In this document: in pieces, positions 56,951-64,000 of the stretch
How the letters are laid out: every line of letters starts with the position of its first letter
How positions within the stretch are numbered: the stretch's first letter is position 1
NCBI RefSeq assembly: GCF_037392515.1
Contig: NC_090280.1
Location: 22,201,118 to 22,265,117, forward strand
DNA length: 64,000 nucleotides
Origin: Haliotis asinina
Taxonomy: Eukaryota; Mollusca; Gastropoda; Lepetellida; Haliotidae
Direction: 5' to 3'
Notes under the pieces: model-generated
Databases searched by the model: none
What the model saw: the letters and a program-made list of their open reading frames with translations, nothing else
Told to the model about the DNA's origin: nothing
Made by a program: the position numbers and the translations under genes

Positions 56951-58029
56951 GTCAATAAAAAAACATTACATGCAGAATAAAAGAGGGAGCTTAGCATGGG
57001 TACATGTCAGTGAGGATGTGCATGAGAGGAAAATACAACATTGGCAGAATACAGTTTACGTCAACCCAACCGTATGACTTCTGTTAACCCATGGTCTTTA
57101 AACTGTTCCTTTCTTATATGAACCTAAAGTGTGCCTCTCACTATATATTAGGTCATCTCTTGTTTTCCCAGAATAACTGCATTTGAGGTTTTTGTATGGA
57201 GGGACAGGTTTTACTTTTCACTGGAAAAACCTTTTCCCAGGTTTCACTTTTCGTTAGTAAGACCACTTCATATGTCTTACTTTTCCTAACTTTATTCGAA
57301 CATCAACATTCAAATGATACGCAAGTGTTTGAAATCAATTAAAAAATGTAGTTCAAGATGAACTCACAATACAAACGTTTCCCACAAAGCAAGATTAGAA
57401 TCACATATTTCATATCAGTAGTCGTCAGATGCTCTACTGCGCGGCCACCAGGCCTACGAACGTAAGGTGGTTAAATTATCTTTTTGTAGTCACTTTCATT
57501 AAATTAAGTTTACGCACACTTCAGTTATTGTTATGTAGCTTCATTAAATGATCATCTACAGTGTCAGTACCCTTCCTTGAAGGTATATATATGTTAGAGA
57601 AAATACTTCTCGATTTTGATAGACAATGTAAAACCATTGGGATCAATATTTCCCTCCCCCTCCGGTTTTACATTGTCTACCAAAACCTCAAAGGAGTGTT
57701 TTCTCTCATACTTCACAATTCACCTGCATGGCCCTGATGTCCTGAATAGGAGCAGGAAAAACAATAACACAAATATACCACAGTTGTTTGAAAACGACCT
57801 TAGAAAAGATATTTATTTGAAATATACATATTATGAGCAGATTAAACATACAGAGGTTACAGACACTGACACAGATGATTAGACATAGGTAGAATGGTAA
57901 ATATACTCTTCTCAGGATATATACACAGTAACTGGCAACAATGTTAGGCTTGAAATTTATGGTTCTCAGGAGACATTTGAAAAGAACTCTGATCTCTCTT
58001 TTTTCTCTCCCTTTCCTGACTGGTCAGAA
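56951..58029. other. Interval without recognised genes
   Basis: It holds a 22-bp stem hairpin at 57614-57685. The open frame at 57616-57882 is partly made by that hairpin and shows no known domain. Confidence 0.4.
57614..57685. other. Hairpin with 22-bp arms
   Basis: ttttgatagacaatgtaaaa+cc (57614-57635) pairs with ggttttacattgtctaccaa+aa (57664-57685) with a single G-T type mismatch; the 28-base loop is pyrimidine-rich. Confidence 0.8.
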
Positions 58030-58180
58030 AGAGTGAGTATGCTTTTAGCAATATTCCAGCAATATCACGGTGGGGGACATTAGAAATGGTCTTTGAACAT
58101 TTTAACCATACTGGGAATTGAACCCGAGCCTTCGGCATTACCAACCAGTGGTTAGACCACGAGGCTACCGCACAGGACGT
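58030..58180 (-). repeat. SINE, reverse orientation
   Basis: gtgagtatgcttttagcaat..attccagcaatatcacggtg..gggaattgaacccgagcctt..accagtggttagaccacgag. Confidence 0.85.
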
Positions 58181-58545
58181 TGGGAGGTCAGACATTTCAT
58201 TGTGTGATGTCACACATTTTGTGAATTTATTCTTCTTTTATCAGAAAGGCCATTTAATACTTTGAAGTTCCTGTCTTAAAAAAAGCATGTTGTTAAAAAA
58301 CAAGAAAACTTCAGTTCCTGAAGGAGTGACAGTCTAACTGGCCTCTGAATAACTTCCCAATCCCATTCTAAACAATGAGTGTATGTTTACACCCGAGAAC
58401 CCTCACATTTCATTAACCTTTGAAGGATTATCAAAGTCAATGAATCTCAATCAGACAACATTCTGTTTAATATTGCTAATAATAATTAAAATGTTCGTCA
58501 TATTGACTACTTGTATCTCACAGAAAAAAGGATACAAATGAAATA
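58181..58545. other. Interval without recognised features
   Basis: AT-rich; nothing recognised. Confidence 0.4.
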
Positions 58546-58674
58546 ATTACAGGTAACCATGCTACTTACAGGTAACCGTGCTACTTACAGGTAACCGTGC
58601 TACTTACAGGTAACCGTGCCACTTACAGGTAACCGTGCCACTTACAGGTAACCGTGCCACTTACAGGTAACCGT
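58546..58674. repeat. 19-bp tandem repeat, about 7 copies
   Basis: The unit is ttacaggtaaccgtgc[t/c]ac. The last unit runs directly into the start (gtgagtttagttttac) of a 270-bp dispersed repeat. Each unit contains ttacag|gtaacc, an acceptor and donor back to back. Confidence 0.93.
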
Positions 58675-58925
58675 GAGTTTAGTTTTACAACATATTCAGC
58701 AATATTCCAGCTATATTGTGGCAGTCTGTAAATGCTTGAGTCTGGACTAGATAATCCAATGATCAAAAGCATGAACATGGATCTGCACAATTCTGAACTG
58801 ATGGCATGTGTCGTGTCAGTGAGGCTGATCATCTGTTAGTCACCTCTTATGACACGCATAGTCGCCTTTATGGTGAGCATGGGTTGCTGAAGACCTATTC
58901 TACCCCACATCTTCACAGGTCCATG
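58675..58925 (+). repeat. 270-bp dispersed repeat
   Basis: gtttagttttacaacatatt..cagcaatattccagctatat..agtctggactagataatcca..atctgttagtcacctcttat..catgggttgctgaagaccta..ctacccc-like end. Confidence 0.88.
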
Positions 58926-59089
58926 CCAGTCAAAAGTGATATATACACTTACTAAAGTTAAAATGACTACAACCAAGGGATGAGCTGACTATTGAATAAG
59001 TTAATGATCAGCTTGCTTAACAATCTGCACTTAAATGTTGCTAAATTTATGAATGTCAACTTCTGTCATATACATACATATCAAAGTGC

Positions 59090-59340
59090 AGGTACAGCAA
59101 CGTGCAGTAAACTTGCACAAAGTACTCCAGTCCACCCAGCTGTGAATGGGCACCTCTTATTGATGGGAAAGCCACATTCACTAGCTGTGCCTAGTGGCTG
59201 CAAATGTTGCATGATTCCCAGGGAGTTAGCATCCTGTGATCAAGGGGAAAACAAAGCACCATTGAGCAGGTGAACTGAGTTGGATATTGGCACTATATGA
59301 ATGTCAGCATAGTAATAAGAAGAATAGGACTTCCATGTTA
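59090..59340 (+). repeat. Dispersed repeat, family shared with 15135-15370
   Basis: cagtccacccagctgtgaat..gggcacctc..gatgggaaagccacattcac..tgtgcctagtggctgcaaat..cccagggagttagcatcctg..ggatattggcactatatgaa. The + frame at 58992-59273 is repeat-derived. Confidence 0.65.
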
Positions 59341-59734
59341 TCATCATCAGCTGTCCAATGGAAATTTATAAATACAACTTTTACCAACATTTGATGCTAA
59401 CTAAGAGATGGCGGTTAGTCTCCAAGAAGGTCCCTGAAGAGATCTAAATTGTAAGATAATCATACTTCCACTACCGTAACCATGGTAACACAAATTTCCA
59501 CTAAGCAAGGAGGAATGTGCTTTTCCTTCTCTTACTTTCTGCTTTAAGTTATTCATAAAAATTCAAGGCATTTGTTTGTCCTTTCCAAGACAATAATGGC
59601 TTAAAGCAAGACCAAGATGGGACTACTAATATATTATCTTTCTCTTGCAAAGACATGACAGCAAAGTAGCACTTGGCATCTAAGGGACATAACTCTTCAC
59701 AACAAACTGTGGTGAGTGAACCACTACAAATACC
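59341..59734. other. Interval without recognised features
   Basis: Nothing recognised. Confidence 0.4.
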
Positions 59735-59900
59735 AGTGGGTGAATGGGTTAAGTTTTATGCTTTTTTTGGTAATATTCCGGCAATACCACGGTGGGAGAA
59801 ACCAGAAATGGGCTCCACACATTGTGCCCATATGGGGAATTGAACCAGGCTTTAGTGTGATGATGAAACGCTTTAACTATTAGGCCACCCCCACCAGCCC
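59735..59900 (-). repeat. SINE, reverse orientation
   Basis: gggtgaatgggttaagtttt..ttggtaatattccggcaata..cacggtgggagaaaccagaa..gggaattgaaccaggcttta..cgctttaactattaggccac. Confidence 0.85.
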
Positions 59901-60344
59901 TTTATTTAACGACGTGCACTGTATGCGTCATCTTACCAATGTGTCATATCAAATCACAGATTCTAATGTACAAATGCCATATTACACCTTGTCTTACATC
60001 ACTTAGCTATAGGAAATCAAATAAATGGGACCTGGCATGGCACTTCGTGAGACCTTAGTTCTTATGGTGACAAAAAACGTTTCACGTGTTTTCGAATGGT
60101 CTCGTGATTGTCAGCTGACAGGGAAGAACAAATTACTGACCTAACTATCCCCAAATTAGCCAAATGCTACTAATGTCAACAGCTGTGACAGCCAAGCCTG
60201 GTTGTACACTAGGTCTGGACTAGTAATGTTATATTTGGTGGTCAGGCAGTTCGGAACTACAACTGGTTCTTGAAAATATGTTTGTCACCAGAAATCTAGT
60301 ACTGGAAGTAACCTATATTGCAAGTTGGCGTGTGCAAAGACAGA

Positions 60345-60470
60345 GGGAAACCAGGAACCCATTTCACAAAGCTCTTTTATCTTTTCATTCCTACCTCCTA
60401 TACTGTAACACTGACTTACGATAGTCATGGTGCTATGACAACTTAGTGAGACGGGGCCCAGCTTAGTATC
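60345..60470. repeat. Palindromic MITE-like repeat
   Basis: aacccatttcacaaagctct..actgacttacgatagtcatg..gtgctatgacaacttagtga..gacggggcccagc. The ends are roughly complementary (cccatttcac/gtgagacgggg). The interior (gacttacgatagtc) is like the unit of the 35906-36400 minisatellite. I recall similar palindromic repeats in many marine invertebrates. Confidence 0.6.
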
Positions 60471-61179
60471 AGAAGTTACAGGCCCTATATACTGTGGCAT
60501 AAAGCAGTGTTAAGTGACAAAGCTAATGATATGTATTTTCAATCTGAAACAGAACAGCTCACAGAAATAGCAATGAAAATTTCATGGAACAAAACAAGCA
60601 GAACAACAAATGACTTTGTCTGCATCAGAGTAATTTTGGAGTGCAATCAACAATGAATAAATGTCAAGACATTTGTGATTGAATATCCTGACGGTGCCTA
60701 CTAAAAGACTACCATCATTTAAGATTGATCTTGTATTACCATAACATTTTTATGAAACATATCAACATATCAATTACAAAATCTTTACAAAAATTTTAAC
60801 TATGGTCTATCATCATAATGATAAAATCTCAATAAAGACATATATATATATATTTTTGATTAAACATCATGACAAAACAGTCACTGTTTGGTATTAGCAA
60901 AATATGGACTGCAACAATGAAATGGAAGATGGCTTGTCCCTATGTCTGTCCTTAAGTGGTTGATGTTGTTGACACTTTAACATGTTCATTATGTCACAAA
61001 TCTGACTACAGTTCCCTATGTCAAAAGATAGTAGGCATTTTTGTCATATATATCTGTTTACGAAATTAGTTGCTTCAGAGGGGTAAACAAAGGTTTAAAA
61101 CCTATGCATATTAGGAACCACATCACATTTACACAAAACACAAATCTGACATCCTTGTTGAGTCAGTAAGTCATTGACT
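60471..61179. other. Interval without recognised features
   Basis: AT-rich with a short (TA)n at about 60840-60852. Nothing else recognised. Confidence 0.4.
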
Positions 61180-61345
61180 TCAGTGAGTGAGGGGCTTCAA
61201 GCACCTTACAGCAACATTACAGCAATATCGTGGAGTGGACACCAGGAATGGGCAGCACACATTGTACCTATGTGGGGAATCGAACCTGCGCCTTTAGCAT
61301 AGCGAGCAAACTCATATACCACTAGGAAGCCTCACAGCCCCCTCA
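61180..61345 (-). repeat. SINE, reverse orientation
   Basis: cagtgagtgaggggcttcaa..cagcaacattacagcaatat..gtggagtggacaccaggaat..gggaatcgaacctgcgcctt..ctcatataccactaggaagc. Confidence 0.85.
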
Positions 61346-61754
61346 CTGACTGAAGCTACACCTGAGAACAGACAAAGATGGAATGTTGGTAACTTGTGGT
61401 AATACTAACAACTGAAGTAATAATTTCAGAACAGCTTTAGAGAAGATCAAGAAAAATGCAAACAACATTTTTAAATGGACTTGCAAGGAAAAGCCTACCT
61501 TTACTTCCGACTAATCAAGTCGTGTACAACAAAAGTGGATCTAATTCAAGAAGACAAAAGTATCATCTGACATAGGCAAAAATAATGTACACAAGCCATT
61601 TAGCTTAATCATGTGCATATATCTTGGCATCTGCAATGCCTGAATGTATTAACTTGTAGTAAACCAGCATAATCATTCTCTTGATCATTGGATTGTCTGC
61701 TCCAGACAATCACACATATATGTGACATGGGTATGAGATTAATCACGCGAAAGA

Positions 61755-61862
61755 CCCACGCTAGATTCCCACATGGAATCCCCAAATATGTGAAGCCCAT
61801 TTCTGGTGTCCCCTGCCATGGTATTGCTAAAGCAACATAATTCTGTACTCCCTCACTCACAC
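61755..61862 (+). repeat. SINE 3' two thirds
   Basis: gcgaaagacccacgctagat..tgtgaagcccatttctggtg..tcccctgccatggtattgct..ccctcactcacacactc. It is preceded by a short reverse piece of the 270-bp repeat (gatcattggattgtctgctc at about 61683). Confidence 0.8.
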
Positions 61863-62257
61863 ACTCTCCATTTATTCTAGACTGGAATATTATCTAGGTC
61901 ACAAAATTTTCCTGTGGTACAAAACCAAAATATTTTCACAGCTGATATAGTTTAGGTCTACTCACTGTGTTTTACACAGTGAAATCAAGCTCTGATATGT
62001 CATGACGACAGCTGAGACAGGGGTCCAGAAATGCTGTGAATTCACACATACTACTTCGCACATACTTTGATGCAAATAACCACCGCCATTCAAAAAAGTT
62101 AATAGTGTAACTGATTATTATGCATTGTTTCCTTTTCATAATGCATAACTGTGTTCCTTACAAATTTTTAAATCCAGCATCATTTTGTTTACTCAGTTTG
62201 TATGTTAACACCAAACTCGGAAATATTACACCTATAATCTACATAATCTACATAATC

Positions 62258-62395
62258 AAGTCTAGACCTAACAATCCAGTGATCAATACCACAAGCATTG
62301 GTCTATGCAGAAGAGATACATTGACATGGGTGAACAAGTCAGTGGGTCTGACCACCTGATCCTGTTAGTCGGCTCTTATGGGGAGTGCTTGCTGA
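62258..62395 (+). repeat. 270-bp dispersed repeat, partial
   Basis: aagtctagacctaacaatcc..agtgatcaataccacaagca..gaacaagtcagtgggtctga..cacctgatcctgttagtcgg. Confidence 0.75.
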
Positions 62396-62871
62396 AAAAT
62401 AATTTTCACTCAGAGTTCATCATGTTAATGTTTTGATGGAATAGAAGAGTGCATGTAAACCCATGAAGAACTGATAATGGCACCGAAACCTCCGTTACTA
62501 TTCTGAGAACATATACATGATGGAATAAATTGTATATATACACAGTTGGAAGGTACCCTCCCACAATATAAAATATCATACTCTCTCCCCTTCCTTGACA
62601 TTCACATCAACAAGCATAAATATACATCATAGCATTATACAAATTTGCATCATACAAATACCAAATATTCTAACTGATTCATTTTGATCTTCTCCGGAAC
62701 AAAATAACTCCTGTGACTTGGCATTGAGCAGTATTTGTTATATAAAACTACAGTCACTGTACAATAAAATGCTACCTCAGAAAATTTAAACCTCTTATGC
62801 AAAACTGACCTGAATAAAATAATAAATATGCTTCGAAAAAACTCCACGTGTGTTTGTGGCACGGCACTATG
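62396..62871. other. 3' flank of the palmitoyltransferase gene
   Basis: Presumed 3' untranslated and downstream sequence on the - strand. No canonical AATAAA could be assigned with confidence on that strand. Confidence 0.35.
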
Positions 62872-63124
62872 TTATGATGGGATGGCGGGAGAAGCTTTCC
62901 GGCCGTGCGACAGAAGGAACTCTACCCAGTTGCGAATGAAGCCGTGGTTGTTGACGTTATTGACGGCAAACACACCCATTCGTGTCATCCCCCTGGTGGC
63001 AGCCTGGTGAAGCTCCTGGGAGGTCAAGTTTTGGCTGATGAGGATGACCTGATGGAACAAGCCCACCATCATGATGATCGTGCTCATGATTGTGTAGCAG
63101 ACGCTTACGAAGCACAGTGCTGTC
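62872..63124 (-). CDS. DHHC palmitoyltransferase, last exon
   Basis: 253 bp, phase 2 start; stop TAA at 62872-62874. It encodes the fourth membrane helix (TALCFVSVCYTIMSTIIMMV), then FHQVILISQNLTSQELHQ, where LTSQE matches the TTxE motif after the last helix of DHHC enzymes, and NHGFIRNWVEFLL, which matches the conserved xxxGxxxNxxxFF element near the C-terminus. It joins CA|G in frame with the exon at 63829. DHHC enzymes attach palmitate to protein cysteines at Golgi, ER or plasma membranes. LTSxE and NxGF..N look nearest to ZDHHC13/17 from memory; the exact member is uncertain. Confidence 0.85.
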
Positions 63125-63227
63125 CTGTAGGGGAAAATATTGAACATACAGTCATCCCTCACCATAAAAATCTTTGCTACACTGCGGTTCATGTCATGTT
63201 TCAGAAAAAGTACCATGAGTGAATCAG

Positions 63228-63440
63228 TGTGAGTTTAGTATTATGCCACACTCTGCAATATTCAAGCCACATGGCATCTGTGTGTAAATACTTGAGTCTG
63301 TACCAGACAATCCAGTGATGAGTATTGATCTATGCAACTGGGATACAATGGCATATGTCAACCAAGTTAGTAAGTCTGACCACCCGATCCCTCTTATGAC
63401 AAACATGGATTACTGAAGATGAGTTCTAACCCTGATCGTT
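63228..63440 (+). repeat. 270-bp dispersed repeat in the palmitoyltransferase intron
   Basis: gtgagtttagtattatgcca..cactctgcaatattcaagcc..accagacaatccagtgatga..gtcaaccaagttagtaagtc..gaccacccgatccc. Confidence 0.85.
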
Positions 63441-63828
63441 ATGGGCACATCTACCAAAAACAACATAGCCAGTGACTTGAAGCCTTCTACCAATATCTAG
63501 ATACTAAACACAAGACCTCTTAAATCATTTAAGATTGACAGGTGCTAAACAACTAACAACTAAAAAATAACTCTACCTGAGCTTCTTTCTATACATGCAC
63601 CGTCTACCTAAATCTTTAGGTCTGTCTTTATCAGAATTTCTGTACACTACTGAAATATTTAAATGCACACAATCCAAGCCCATGTAATTAAAATCTCATT
63701 TAACAGTGCATTTGATCAGATTCACATTATCAGGGCCCAGTGTGCATGTGAGGTGCATTAAGACCCTACATAGTAAGCCTGGGACCCCAAAATCCAGAAC
63801 TGTGATAACCATAGCAACTCCCACTTAC

Positions 63829-64000
63829 TGAATGTCTCCGTAGAGGAACCGGCAGTCACTGGGCAGCAGGAACCAGTCCAGGTACATCTCTGGGGTGCAC
63901 ACCGTTGTCAGGGTCAAATGGGAACCATAGCAACCACAGAATATGAACAATAACATTGCCGCCAAAAATGACCGATGATTGTTGGCCCCTATACAGTTAT
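63829..64000 (-). CDS. DHHC palmitoyltransferase, internal exon (runs off the window)
   Basis: The - strand reads NCIGANNHRSFLAAMLLFIF from the window edge, the block that directly follows the DHHC active site in this family (DHHCPWxxNCIGxxNHRyF). It then holds the third membrane helix and a lumenal or extracellular loop with CTPEMYLDWFLLPSDCRFLY. The donor is gacattca|gtaagt, phase 2, matching the last exon. The DHHC motif itself and everything upstream lie beyond 64000. Confidence 0.88.

Noticed and set aside
62828..63222. + strand frames of 60 and 105 residues
   Set aside because: Antisense shadows of the palmitoyltransferase exon.

Overview
This is eukaryotic, animal DNA: split genes with GT-AG introns, many dispersed repeats, minisatellites and DNA-transposon remains. 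Two repeat families dominate. One is a tRNA-like SINE whose 3' part reads tgatattgctggaatattgc..gcggcgtaaaac. The other is a roughly 270-bp repeat beginning gtgagtgagtttagttttacgccgcactcagcaatattccag. I recall both from abalone (Haliotis) sequences, so a vetigastropod mollusc is the best guess. That rests on memory, not on a search.

Three kinds of host gene are supported. (1) Two tandem paralogues on the + strand encode small cysteine-rich extracellular proteins. Gene A (its 5' end lies outside the window) has an EGF-like exon (183-320) and a terminal PAN/apple-like exon (1779-2038). Gene B is complete in four exons (17597-17912, 22680-22817, 24371-24508, 26803-27068): signal peptide + PAN-like, EGF, EGF, PAN-like, 285 residues. 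All internal junctions are phase 1. (2) A nuclear receptor gene lies on the - strand, convergent with gene B. Six exons (36436-36572, 32936-33074, 30964-31193, 30041-30318, 28892-29145, 27527-27765) join in perfect phase and encode both zinc fingers, the hinge and a full ligand-binding domain ending in an AF-2-like helix. (3) At the right edge, - strand, are the last two exons of a DHHC palmitoyltransferase (63829-64000, 62872-63124).

Layout: 0-3.4 kb gene A, with a dead mariner in its 3' untranslated region; 3.6-6.2 kb a large minisatellite with a 325-bp higher-order repeat; 6.2-17.4 kb repeats, an unidentified decayed coding-like tract (9.9-11.2 kb) and a decayed LINE (11.7-13.4 kb); 17.6-27.2 kb gene B; 27.5-36.6 kb (possibly to 38.4 kb) the nuclear receptor gene, whose introns hold a LINE, a SINE and a Tc1 element; 38.4-62.8 kb no recognised functional gene, but SINEs, LINE fragments, Tc1 and MULE remnants, foldback elements, microsatellites and a pseudo-exon of a nuclear receptor zinc finger; 62.9-64 kb the palmitoyltransferase gene.

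The most interesting observations are: a SINE that begins four bases inside the nuclear receptor intron and places a strong competing splice donor beside the real one; a stray, decayed copy of the same zinc-finger exon 18 kb away; a mariner insertion whose empty site is preserved in the paralogous gene; a LINE nested in a foldback MITE with its target duplication intact; and a near-perfect 99-bp hairpin. No CRISPR array, bacterial-type operon or novel defence-like system was seen.
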